Source: DAITBA01 sp036824005 (GTDB lineage Bacteria > Pseudomonadota > Gammaproteobacteria > Burkholderiales > Rhodocyclaceae). From it: a stretch of 64,000 nt of DNA. This document shows, in pieces, positions 19,545-29,425 of the stretch; the stretch's first letter is position 1, and every line of letters starts with the position of its first letter. The DNA lies in NCBI GenBank assembly GCA_036824005.1, contig DAITBA010000014.1:1-64000 (forward strand), given 5' to 3'. The notes beneath the pieces are model-generated. The model did no database searches, had not been told where the DNA came from, and saw only the letters and a list, made by a program, of their open reading frames with translations. Made by a program: the position numbers and the translations under genes.

Positions 19545-19979
19545 ATGGACGAGACCTGCGTCGTGGTATGCCCGCACTGCCACGCGGCAAATCGCGTCCC
19601 AAGCGCACGACTCGGCGAATCTCCGAACTGCGGCAAGTGCAAGCGGCCCTTGTTTCCTGGCCACCCAATCGAGCTCGACGCCGCTCACTTCGACGAGCAC
19701 GCTGCCCGCAGCGAGATACCTCTCGTCGTGGACTTCTGGGCACCCTGGTGCGCGCCCTGCCGGGCGATGGCACCAGCCTTTGCCGCAGCCGCCCGTACTC
19801 TCGAACCACAATTCCGCCTGGTCAAAGTCAACACCGACGACCAGCAGCAACTCGCTCATCGGTTTGGAATACGAAGCATCCCGACGCTGGCGATACTGCA
19901 CGGCGGACGCGAGATTGCGCGCCGATCAGGAGCTCTGGACGCCGGCAGCTTGATACGGTGGATCACCGCACACGCCTGA
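19545..19979 (+). CDS. trxC: Thioredoxin 2 (TrxC) with N-terminal zinc finger
   Basis: 144 residues from ATG 19545 (GGAGAGAAAC just upstream). N-terminal zinc ribbon Cys9/Cys12 (CPHC) and Cys29/Cys32 (CGKC), then a thioredoxin fold with active site WCAPC (68-72) and cis-proline SIPTL. TrxC is a cytoplasmic disulfide reductase, often induced by oxidative stress; the zinc site tunes its redox behaviour. The active-site dipeptide is Ala-Pro rather than the Gly-Pro of classical thioredoxin. It is divergent from the AP2-domain gene across 159 bases. Confidence 0.95.
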   Translation: MDETCVVVCPHCHAANRVPSARLGESPNCGKCKRPLFPGHPIELDAAHFDEHAARSEIPLVVDFWAPWCAPCRAMAPAFAAAARTLEPQFRLVKVNTDDQQQLAHRFGIRSIPTLAILHGGREIARRSGALDAGSLIRWITAHA

Positions 19980-20390
19980 CTGGACGTGCCCAACGTTCTC
20001 TCAGATGGCGCCGATTATGCGCACCGTAGGCTGTTGAGTCCGCGAACTTTTTCTCGCGCCATCAGGGGCAACGTCATCCTTCCGAGAACTAATTCTCAAA
20101 GCCCCCGGGAAAACTGTCGGCACGTCAGTCAGTGTTGCGAACGATTGGAAAACGAGGTGGTGATGCCCCCCGTACGAAGTTGGTCTTGCGCGGACATGGA
20201 TGCGCGCTGGAGTCGTAACGACGATGCATCCAGAGCGGCGCAGCGACGCGTTATGCACGAAAGGTAACCACGTCGGGGGGCCTCAGTCGTGCATCGAGGA
20301 AATGGATTGTGCCCAGTCGGAACACATGGGCAGCGCCAATGGAATGCAGAGGATCGGCGGCCCAATACACCCGCCGTCCGGTCGGCGCTG
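19980..20390. other. 411-base non-coding gap after trxC
   Basis: I see no credible gene in either strand. The open frames here give low-complexity, arginine- and serine-rich translations with no known domain. The only structure noticed is a separated inverted repeat, ATGCACGA (20253-20260) and TCGTGCAT (20287-20294), with a 26-base loop. It separates trxC from the 3' end of the convergent kinase gene. Confidence 0.5.
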
Positions 20391-21860
20391 CTACAACTTT
20401 CCGGAAACGTTCGACGTCGCGCTTCGCGTTCCGATCCTGCTCGACGTCGCCGACTGTATGCTTGCGTTGGCCGATTTGTCTCCAGGCAGCGGGTCATCAA
20501 CGAGGGCCAGCTCGAATCCGAGCGTATCCACGGAAGTCGCCTGCTGCGCGGCATCACCGTGCTTGGCAAGGACGTGACTAAGCTGTATGAGCCGGCGCGC
20601 GACGGCCGATTGCAGCCGCTGCTGCATGTGCTCAAGGCACTCTTCCGAGGACAGTGCCAGCGCCGCCGGGTTCACCTCGAGATATGTCACGGGGGTAAGG
20701 GTGACGACTGTCATGCTGTTCTTGCCGGGTTCGGCGTCGGGGCAGGCATCGAGATAGGCTAGTTCGCCCATTGGCTCGCCAGGACCGAGGACGTAGATCT
20801 TCTTCCCCTCCAGGGAGACCTCGACGTGTCCCTCGACAAGGATGCCGAACTTCCGTTCGTCCTCTCCCTCGCGCAGGATCATCGTATTCTCCGCCACCTG
20901 CCGCCACACGCTGATCCTGAGCACCTCCCACAATTCGACATCCTCAAATTCGATGAAGAAGCTGATCTTGCGCAGGATATTGAACCGCGTCATATCCATC
21001 GGTACGTAGTCTTCTTCGAGGATCTGATAACGAACCGCCGACAGATCCTTGGCCAGCTCGGCGCCATTGCGGTAGCGCGAGTACAGGTCCTTCTCCAGCG
21101 CCTTGCGCATGATGTCGTCCATCTTCACCGGCACGTCCGGATTCAGCAGACTTACCTGCGGCGGGTCGGCATTGATGATTTTGTAGATGAGCTGCGCCGG
21201 GTTCCTGGCGCGGAACGGCAGGCGCCCGGTAAGCAAATGGAACAGCACGACACCGAGCGAATAAAGATCGGTCTTCTGGTTCAGCGGATAGCCCTTGATC
21301 TGCTCTGGTGACATGTAGGACGGCGAGCCGACTCCCATGATAAACGTGGAGTCCGTCTCCATTTTCTTGGACACGTTCAACGCCAAGCCGAAATCCGTGA
21401 TCTTCACGTTATCGTTGTCGTCGATCATGATGTTGGCCGGCTTGATGTCGCGATGGACCACGCCCATCCGATACGCATAGTCCAGGGCCATGGCGCACTT
21501 GAAGATGATACCGACCGTGCGATGCAGCGGCAACAGGCGGTCGAAACTGCAGTAGGGCTCGAGCGTCGTGCCGTCGATAAACTCCATGACGAGGTAGGCT
21601 TGATTCTCCTCGATCACGGTTTCGAAGATCTTGATGATGTTTGGGTGATCGAGCTTCTGCACGACCTGCCATTCGGTGCGCATGAGCTTCATAAGCCGGC
21701 GCGTCCATTTGCCTTCGTCCTTTTCCTTGTCGCCGAAGGGGATGAGCTTGACGGCAAGGCGCTCGCCCGGGCGTGCCGGATCCTCGGCCAGGTAAACAGT
21801 CGCAGTGGCGCCCTTGCCAACCTCGCGGATGACACGGTATTTGCCAATGGACTCGATCAT
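20391..21860 (-). CDS. Ser/Thr protein kinase fused to a cyclic-nucleotide-binding domain
   Basis: 489 residues with no membrane segment. Hanks-type kinase domain about 8-270: glycine loop GKGATATV (15-22), Lys38, catalytic loop HRDIKPAN with Asp138, DFG with Asp156, and activation segment MGVGSPSYMSPEQ. The catalytic set is complete, so an active kinase is expected. A cNMP-binding-type jelly roll follows (about 305-425: MILREGEDERKFGILVEGHVEV, GPGEPMGELAYLD), then a disordered Ser/Thr-rich tail that may be autophosphorylated. The EPMGELAYL stretch resembles the phosphate-binding cassette but lacks the usual RxA arginine, so nucleotide binding is uncertain. No PP2C phosphatase, FHA protein or cyclase is nearby. 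Confidence 0.93.
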   Translation of the reverse strand: MIESIGKYRVIREVGKGATATVYLAEDPARPGERLAVKLIPFGDKEKDEGKWTRRLMKLMRTEWQVVQKLDHPNIIKIFETVIEENQAYLVMEFIDGTTLEPYCSFDRLLPLHRTVGIIFKCAMALDYAYRMGVVHRDIKPANIMIDDNDNVKITDFGLALNVSKKMETDSTFIMGVGSPSYMSPEQIKGYPLNQKTDLYSLGVVLFHLLTGRLPFRARNPAQLIYKIINADPPQVSLLNPDVPVKMDDIMRKALEKDLYSRYRNGAELAKDLSAVRYQILEEDYVPMDMTRFNILRKISFFIEFEDVELWEVLRISVWRQVAENTMILREGEDERKFGILVEGHVEVSLEGKKIYVLGPGEPMGELAYLDACPDAEPGKNSMTVVTLTPVTYLEVNPAALALSSEECLEHMQQRLQSAVARRLIQLSHVLAKHGDAAQQATSVDTLGFELALVDDPLPGDKSANASIQSATSSRIGTRSATSNVSGKL

Positions 21861-21900
21861 GCTGTCTCGAAGGAAGAGATGCTGCGGTGCAATAAACCAC

Positions 21901-21917
21901 GTAACGTATTATGTTAC
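21901..21917. promoter_or_regulatory. GTAAC-N7-GTTAC palindrome upstream of the kinase gene
   Basis: An AT-rich inverted repeat (GTAAC, seven bases, GTTAC) lies about 40 bases before the kinase start in otherwise GC-rich sequence, a typical place for a dimeric repressor or activator site. The rest of the 372-base gap (21861-22232) holds the grpE heat-shock promoter and nothing else I could identify. Confidence 0.35.
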
Positions 21918-22174
21918 AACAGGTGCAGATCGCTTGACGAAGCAAAGGCCGTCAGGAGGACGAGCCGCGCGGCGGATTCGCATGCCCCGCGACATGGCGG
22001 GCAGGCACGAACAGGGTTAGGTTTGCCGCAACGACACGTCACATGAAGCTTTCGCGCCAACAATGCACGCACACCAACCACATCGTCCGGTACCTGCCGA
22101 CGTGATTTCTGCCCTCGGCCGTGGCGACGTCGCCAGGTATATTAGCACCGACTGATTTTTCATCCTCCCGAGGG

Positions 22175-22202
22175 GTTGAAAGTCCGATGTGCGCCCCCAT
22201 AT
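22175..22202 (+). promoter_or_regulatory. Sigma-32 (RpoH) heat-shock promoter of grpE
   Basis: -35 GTTGAAA (22175-22181), 13-base spacer, -10 CCCCATAT (22195-22202). The sigma-32 consensus is CTTGAAA, about 13 bases, CCCCATNT, so there is a single mismatch. The grpE start lies 31 bases downstream of the -10. Confidence 0.85.
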
Positions 22203-22232
22203 CCCTTTCGTTTTGTATGGGAGAACCTCTGC

Positions 22233-22826
22233 ATGCACGACACGAACACGAAACCGGGTGGAAACGAGCCTACGGACGACGGCGATACACCTTCAGGCCG
22301 GCCGCCCGCCGACGCGCCGGAAACCCGCGTCGAGGGCCAAGTCGACGTGATGCCAAGCGTGGACGATCTGCTCCGTGAGGCTGAGCTAAAGGTCGCGGAA
22401 CACCACGATGCCTGGCTGCGCGCGAAGGCGGAGACCGAAAACCTTCGCCGTCGCGCCCAGGAAGACGTAGCCAAAGCACACAAGTTCGCCGTCGAAAAAT
22501 TCGCTCAGGCGATGCTGCCGATCAAGGACAGCCTGGAGGCGACGCTGCTGGCCGAAAGTGCCACATTGGAAAGCCTGAAAGCCGGTGTCGAACTGACGCT
22601 CAAGCAATTGAGCTCGGCATTCACCAGTGCTCACATCACCGAAACAAACCCTGTCGGCGAGAAATTCGATCCCCACCTTCATCAAGCCATCAGCACCGTC
22701 GAAAGCGACGGCGAGGCGAACCGGGTCGTGACGGTGCTGCAGAAGGGTTACGTACTGCACGAGCGCGTTCTGCGTCCGGCGCTGGTGGTCGTTTCCAAAG
22801 CCAGGGGAGGCGGCGCTTCAGCTTGA
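22233..22826 (+). CDS. grpE: Nucleotide exchange factor GrpE
   Basis: 197 residues from ATG 22233, which follows GGGAGAA and lies downstream of the sigma-32 promoter; a TTG at 22176 is inside the -35 box and cannot be the start. Disordered acidic N-terminus (1-45), long helix with AETENLRRRAQEDVAKA, and the C-terminal beta domain (GEKFDPHLHQAIS, GYVLHERVLRPALVVVS). GrpE dimers release ADP from DnaK and act as a thermosensor. The dnaK promoter begins inside its stop codon. Confidence 0.97.
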   Translation: MHDTNTKPGGNEPTDDGDTPSGRPPADAPETRVEGQVDVMPSVDDLLREAELKVAEHHDAWLRAKAETENLRRRAQEDVAKAHKFAVEKFAQAMLPIKDSLEATLLAESATLESLKAGVELTLKQLSSAFTSAHITETNPVGEKFDPHLHQAISTVESDGEANRVVTVLQKGYVLHERVLRPALVVVSKARGGGASA

Positions 22827-22849
22827 AAGGCGCGCGGCTAACCCCATAT
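22822..22849 (+). promoter_or_regulatory. Consensus sigma-32 promoter of dnaK
   Basis: -35 CTTGAAA (22822-22828), 13-base spacer, -10 CCCCATAT (22842-22849): a perfect match to the RpoH consensus. The -35 overlaps the last codon and stop of grpE (stop TGA at 22824-22826). It gives dnaK its own heat-shock promoter in addition to read-through from grpE. Confidence 0.9.
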
Positions 22850-22904
22850 CAGGATTAAGCAATTTGCCGAAACAGCGGCGCAAGGACTGACAGAGGACAC
22901 CACC

Positions 22905-24872
<1,968 letters not shown>

Positions 24873-24880
24873 GGAGTAAG

Positions 24881-24923
24881 GGGTGAGGAGTGAGGGGACG
24901 CCCCCCGCTCCTCGCCCTTTTTT
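24881..24923 (+). terminator. Terminator or attenuator between dnaK and dnaJ
   Basis: Bases 24881-24897 (GGGTGAGGAGTGAGGGG) pair with 24901-24917 (CCCCCCGCTCCTCGCCC) with two G-T pairs and a small bulge, followed by six T (24918-24923). It begins eight bases after the dnaK stop. It should end most dnaK transcripts and let only part continue into dnaJ, 40 bases on. Confidence 0.8.
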
Positions 24924-24963
24924 GCGTTACACGCTCCTCACATCCAACCCCGCACTCATTTCT

Positions 24964-26094
24964 ATGGCCAAACGCGACTACTACGAGGTCCTCGGCGTCA
25001 ACCGGGATGCCTCGGACGAGGAAATCAAGAAGGCTTATCGCCGTTTGGCGATGAAGCACCATCCCGATCGCAACCCGGACAACCCGAAAGCAGAGGAGCA
25101 GTTCAAAGAAGCCAAAGAGGCCTACGAGATCCTCTCGGACTCGCAGAAGCGCGCCGCCTATGACAGCTATGGCCACGCTGGCGTCGATCCGCAGGCGGGA
25201 ATGGGCGGCGGTTTCGGCGCAGGCCAGGGATTCGGTGGCTTTGCCGATGCCTTCGGCGACATATTCGGCGACATATTCGGCGGAGGTCGGACTGGCCGCT
25301 CGAATGTCTACCGTGGCGCGGATCTGCGTTACAACCTGGAAATCCCATTGGAAGACGCAGCGCGCGGCACCGAGACGCGCATCCGCATTCCCACCATGGA
25401 GGAATGCGGAGCCTGTCGTGGCAGTGGCGCACGCAAGGGCACGGAACCCAAGGTATGCCCGACCTGCGGAGGCGCCGGGCAGGTGCGCATGCAGCAGGGG
25501 TTCTTCTCGATCCAGCAGACCTGCCCGAAGTGCCACGGCACCGGGCGAGTCATACCGGATCCCTGCCCAAGCTGCCACGGCTCGGGGCGGGTCAAGCAGC
25601 ACAAGACACTCCAGGTCAAGATACCGGCCGGCATTGACGAAGGCGACCGCATCCGCCTCTCAGGCGAAGGTGAACATGGAGTCAACGGCGGGCCGCCCGG
25701 CGACCTCTACGTACAGATCCACATCAAGGCCCACCCGGTGTTCCAGCGCGACCACGACGACTTGCACTGCGAGATGCCGATCAGCTTCACAACTGCGGCC
25801 TTAGGTGGGGAAATCGAAATTCCGACCCTGGACGGCGCGGCGAAAATCAAGATCCCGGCCGAAACCCAGAGCGGCAAGGTGTTCCGTCTGCGGGGCAAAG
25901 GCATCAAGGGCGTGCGTAGCCACGCCTATGGCGACCTCCTCTGCCACGTGGTCGTGGAAACGCCCGTCAGCCTGACCGAGCGCCAGAAGGAGCTCCTGCG
26001 CGAGCTCGAGGCGATCAACATCAAGGATCACAGCCGCCACAATCCTCGTGCCAAGTCCTGGATGGACAAGGTCAAGGAGTTCTTCGCCGGATAG
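24964..26094 (+). CDS. dnaJ: Co-chaperone DnaJ (Hsp40)
   Basis: 376 residues from ATG 24964 (MAKRDYYEVLGVNRDAS). J domain with the HPD motif (MKHHPDRNPDN), Gly/Phe-rich linker (about 75-115), four CXXCXGXG zinc repeats (CGACRGSG, CPTCGGAG, CPKCHGTG, CPSCHGSG) and the C-terminal peptide-binding domains. It stimulates DnaK ATPase and delivers substrates. No heat-shock promoter of its own is visible, so it depends on read-through of the terminator at 24881-24923. Confidence 0.98.
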   Translation: MAKRDYYEVLGVNRDASDEEIKKAYRRLAMKHHPDRNPDNPKAEEQFKEAKEAYEILSDSQKRAAYDSYGHAGVDPQAGMGGGFGAGQGFGGFADAFGDIFGDIFGGGRTGRSNVYRGADLRYNLEIPLEDAARGTETRIRIPTMEECGACRGSGARKGTEPKVCPTCGGAGQVRMQQGFFSIQQTCPKCHGTGRVIPDPCPSCHGSGRVKQHKTLQVKIPAGIDEGDRIRLSGEGEHGVNGGPPGDLYVQIHIKAHPVFQRDHDDLHCEMPISFTTAALGGEIEIPTLDGAAKIKIPAETQSGKVFRLRGKGIKGVRSHAYGDLLCHVVVETPVSLTERQKELLRELEAINIKDHSRHNPRAKSWMDKVKEFFAG

Positions 26095-26117
26095 CCGAGC
26101 TGTCGCAGCCGCGATGC

Positions 26118-27488
26118 TTAGGCGCGGCGCCAGATGGTTCCTGTCGGCGTATCCTCAAGGATAATTCCAGCCACCAGCAATTCCGCCCGGATGCGGTCGG
26201 CTTCGACGTAATTCTTTGCTTTCTTCGCCGCCGCCCTGGCGACGATTTGTTCTTCAATCCGCTCGGGATCAAGCGCTGCTGCGCCGCGCATAATGCGCTC
26301 GGGTTCATCCTGAAGCAGGCCGAGCACCGCCCCCAACGCCTTGAGCAGACCCGCCTTCTGTGCCGATGCGGTCCTGTTCGCCTCTCCCGCCAGCTCGTGC
26401 AGGACCGTGATGGCGCCGTGAGTATCGAAGTCGTCGTCCATCGCCTGCTTGAAGCGCTTCGCGTAAGGCTCGCTCCAGTCGATGTCGACCGTCGCCGGCA
26501 CCACCCGCCAGAGCGTGTTGTAAAGGCCACGCCAGGCGTTGCGCGCATCTTCGAGGTGCGCATCGGAGTAGTTGAGCGGGCTGCGGTAGTGGGCGCGCAG
26601 GATGAAAAAGCGCACGACTTCGGCCTCGTACTTCTTCAGCACCTCGCGGATGGTGAAGAAGTTGCCCAGCGACTTCGACATCTTCTCGTCATCGACACGG
26701 ACAAAGCCGTTGTGCATCCAAAAATTGACGAAAGTCGTGCCGTGCGCGCCCTCGCTTTGGGCGATCTCGTTCTCATGATGGGGGAACTGAAGGTCTTGCC
26801 CGCCGCCGTGGATATCGAAGTGCGGCCCGAGCAGCTCCGTGCTCATGGCGGAGCATTCAATGTGCCAGCCAGGCCGGCCACGCCCCCATGGTGACTCCCA
26901 TTTCGCCTCTTCCGGCTCGCCTTCCTTGGCGTGTTTCCACAAGACGAAGTCGAGCGGGTCGCGCTTGGCCGCGTCGGCTTCGACGCGCTCGCCGGCACGC
27001 AGATCATCGAGCGACTTGCCGGAAAGCCGGCCATAGCCGGGAAATCCCCGCACGCTGAAGCACACATCCTGGTCGTCGGCGACATAGGCCAGACCGTTGC
27101 GTTGCAGCTTGCCGATCATGGCCAGCATCTGATCGACGTGCCCGGTGGCACGCGGCTCGTAGTCCGGCGCGAGCACGCCCAATTGCTGCGCGTCCTCGTG
27201 CATGTAGCCGATGAAGCGTTCGGTGAGAGCGTGAATCGATTCCCCGGCTTCGTTGGCCCGCTTGATGATCTTGTCGTCGATGTCGGTGATGTTGCGCACA
27301 TAGGTCACTTGGTAACCGCTAGCGCGCAGCCAGCGCGCAACCATGTCGAACACCACTAGAACGCGAGCGTGACCAAGATGACAGTAGTCGTAGACCGTCA
27401 TGCCGCACACGTACATGCGGACGCAGCCGGGCTCTATCGATACGAACGGCTGCTTGGCGCGAGCGAGGGTGTTGTAGATCTTGAGCAT
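26118..27488 (-). CDS. cysS: Cysteinyl-tRNA synthetase
   Basis: 456 residues, class I synthetase of normal length. Zinc ligand Cys in VCGMTVYDYCHLGHAR, whose HLGH is the HIGH motif; zinc-site WHIECSAM near 205; KMSKSLGNF as the KMSKS loop. It charges tRNA-Cys. It converges on dnaJ (23 bases) and diverges from the TPR gene. Confidence 0.98.
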   Translation of the reverse strand: MLKIYNTLARAKQPFVSIEPGCVRMYVCGMTVYDYCHLGHARVLVVFDMVARWLRASGYQVTYVRNITDIDDKIIKRANEAGESIHALTERFIGYMHEDAQQLGVLAPDYEPRATGHVDQMLAMIGKLQRNGLAYVADDQDVCFSVRGFPGYGRLSGKSLDDLRAGERVEADAAKRDPLDFVLWKHAKEGEPEEAKWESPWGRGRPGWHIECSAMSTELLGPHFDIHGGGQDLQFPHHENEIAQSEGAHGTTFVNFWMHNGFVRVDDEKMSKSLGNFFTIREVLKKYEAEVVRFFILRAHYRSPLNYSDAHLEDARNAWRGLYNTLWRVVPATVDIDWSEPYAKRFKQAMDDDFDTHGAITVLHELAGEANRTASAQKAGLLKALGAVLGLLQDEPERIMRGAAALDPERIEEQIVARAAAKKAKNYVEADRIRAELLVAGIILEDTPTGTIWRRA

Positions 27489-27617
27489 GGCGGGGGCGGC
27501 AGACCGCGGTGCGCACTCGAAAACGCATCAACCACCCGCGAGTTGCCCGAATCGGCAGCCGGTAGATTTCTTGATAAGATTGCGGCTCGTGACAAGAGAC
27601 TGGCAGCGCAGTATAGC

Positions 27618-28214
27618 ATGAGCCTTTCGCCCCACTTTTCCGCTCGCCGGCCGCGTCTGGCTGCGCTTCTTGCGTGTCTTTTCCTGACTGCAGGGCCATC
27701 GCTGCAGGTACCCGCCTGCGCGCAAACGCCTAGCGACGGCCGTCCGCAAGCACGCACCCTTCAGCAGGATGTGGACGAACTCATCAGACAGGGCCAACAG
27801 CCCCAGGCGCTGGCGCGTGTAGACCGCGTACTTGCGGCTCAGCCGGAGAATCCCAGGGCGCGGTTCCTGAAGGCAGTGATACTCACCGAGATGAATCGAG
27901 CCGACGAAGCGCTCGCCGTCCTCTCCAAGCTGACGGAGGATTACCCGGAACTGCCAGAACCGTACAACAACCTCGCCGTCATTTTCGCCCAACAGCGCCA
28001 GTACGACCGTGCGAAGAGCGCCCTCGAACATGCCATCCGAGCCAACCCCGGATTTGCCGTCGCCCACGAAAACCTTGGTGACGTATACCTGCGCCTGGCA
28101 AGCCAGTCCTACGACCACGCGCTGCAACAGGACAAGGCCAATGCCTCGGCGCAGCGCAAGCTCGCCGCCGTGCGAGACCTGCTGGCTTCGCCAGCGCCGA
28201 TGCCCGCGAAGTAG
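27618..28214 (+). CDS. Secreted tetratricopeptide-repeat protein
   Basis: 198 residues from ATG 27618. Signal peptide (LAALLACLFLTAGPSL...ACAQ), then about three to four TPR units (residues 50-185: ALARVDRVLAAQPENPRARF, ADEALAVLSKLTEDYPELPE, YDRAKSALEHAIRANPGFA). The repeats serve protein-protein contacts; the partner is unknown. It leads a plus-strand run of TPR gene, two cyclophilins and lpxH, suggesting a periplasmic scaffold role, but that is only inference from location. Confidence 0.88.
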   Translation: MSLSPHFSARRPRLAALLACLFLTAGPSLQVPACAQTPSDGRPQARTLQQDVDELIRQGQQPQALARVDRVLAAQPENPRARFLKAVILTEMNRADEALAVLSKLTEDYPELPEPYNNLAVIFAQQRQYDRAKSALEHAIRANPGFAVAHENLGDVYLRLASQSYDHALQQDKANASAQRKLAAVRDLLASPAPMPAK

Positions 28215-28290
28215 CACGCCGGCCCCCCCAGTTGTCTATCTGATTGGCATTCTGACCCATCCGCTTCCCCACACTGTTCGACCTGACACC

Positions 28291-28866
28291 ATGAACAAAT
28301 TCGCTCTCGCACTTCTGGCTTCGCTGACCAGCTTCGCCGCATTCGCCGCCAATCCGATGGTGGAAATGAAGACGTCCCTGGGCACGCTTTCGATCGAGCT
28401 CTATCCCGACAAGGCGCCGAAGACAGTCGAGAATTTCCTGCAATACGTGAACGGCGGCTTCTACAACGGCACCGTCTTCCACCGCGTCGTGCCCGGCTTC
28501 GTCGTGCAGGGCGGCGGCTTCGACAAGTCGGACACTCAGAAGTCGACGCGCCCACCGATTCCCAACGAAGCATCCAATGGGCTGAAAAACACGCGCGGGA
28601 CATTGTCCATGGCGCGCACCATGGATCCCAACTCCGCCACCTCCCAGTTCTTCATCAACCTGTCGGACAACGTCATGCTCGACTTCCGCGATCCAAGCCC
28701 GCGCGGCATCGGCTACGCCGTCTTCGGCAAGGTGGTTCAGGGCATGGACGTCGTGGACAAGATGGCGCTCGTCGAACGCGCGCCCAAGCCTTACGCCCCG
28801 GACGGATCGCCCGTCACACCCATCGTCATCGAGTCGGCGCGCGCCGTCGCCACGTCGACGAAGTAG
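28291..28866 (+). CDS. ppiA: Periplasmic cyclophilin-type peptidyl-prolyl isomerase
   Basis: 191 residues from ATG 28291. Signal peptide MNKFALALLASLTSFAAFA, so exported. Cyclophilin core with the active-site segment FHRVVPGFVVQGGGFD (catalytic Arg) and SQFFINLSDN. It speeds cis-trans proline isomerisation during folding of envelope proteins. It is followed after 30 bases by a cytoplasmic paralogue. Confidence 0.95.
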   Translation: MNKFALALLASLTSFAAFAANPMVEMKTSLGTLSIELYPDKAPKTVENFLQYVNGGFYNGTVFHRVVPGFVVQGGGFDKSDTQKSTRPPIPNEASNGLKNTRGTLSMARTMDPNSATSQFFINLSDNVMLDFRDPSPRGIGYAVFGKVVQGMDVVDKMALVERAPKPYAPDGSPVTPIVIESARAVATSTK

Positions 28867-28896
28867 CCCTCTTTCGATCAGAACAGGAGCCGTACC

Positions 28897-29391
28897 ATGG
28901 CTGTCAAACTGCATACCAACTTGGGCACGATCGCCCTAGAACTAAACGCCGACAAAGCGCCGGAGACCGTCAAGAACTTCCTCTCGTACGTGGAATCCGG
29001 GCATTATGACAATACTATTTTTCATCGCGTCATCGACGGCTTCATGATCCAGGGTGGCGGTTTCGATCCGCACATGAACCAGAAACCCACCAATGCACCG
29101 GTCAAGAACGAGGCGGACAACGGCTTGAAGAACGACCGCTACACGATCGCCATGGCCCGCACGCAGGCGCCCCACTCCGCCACGGCCCAGTTCTTCATCA
29201 ACGTCAAAGACAACGACTTCCTCAATTTCAGCGCGCCGACACCGCAAGGCTGGGGCTACTGCGTGTTCGGCAAGGTGGTCGAAGGGACCGACGTGGTTGA
29301 CAAGATCAAGGCCGTCTCGACCGGGACCCGCGGTTTTCATCAGGATGTTCCGACGCAGAACGTCGTGATCGAGCGCGCCGAAGTGGTCTGA
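28897..29391 (+). CDS. ppiB: Cytoplasmic cyclophilin-type peptidyl-prolyl isomerase
   Basis: 164 residues with no signal peptide; ribosome site AGGAG before ATG. Cyclophilin core FHRVIDGFMIQGGGFD and TAQFFINVKDNDFLNF, with SAPTPQGWGYCVFGKV typical of PpiB. Same fold as the preceding gene product but clearly diverged, so the pair covers cytoplasm and periplasm. Confidence 0.97.
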   Translation: MAVKLHTNLGTIALELNADKAPETVKNFLSYVESGHYDNTIFHRVIDGFMIQGGGFDPHMNQKPTNAPVKNEADNGLKNDRYTIAMARTQAPHSATAQFFINVKDNDFLNFSAPTPQGWGYCVFGKVVEGTDVVDKIKAVSTGTRGFHQDVPTQNVVIERAEVV

Positions 29392-29425
29392 CACATTCCG
29401 TCGCCTATCCGCGCCGTCAGCCGGG

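Noticed and set aside
20001..20267. Small open frames of 85-93 codons in the gap after trxC
   Set aside because: No ribosome sites, no domains, overlapping on opposite strands; treated as non-coding.
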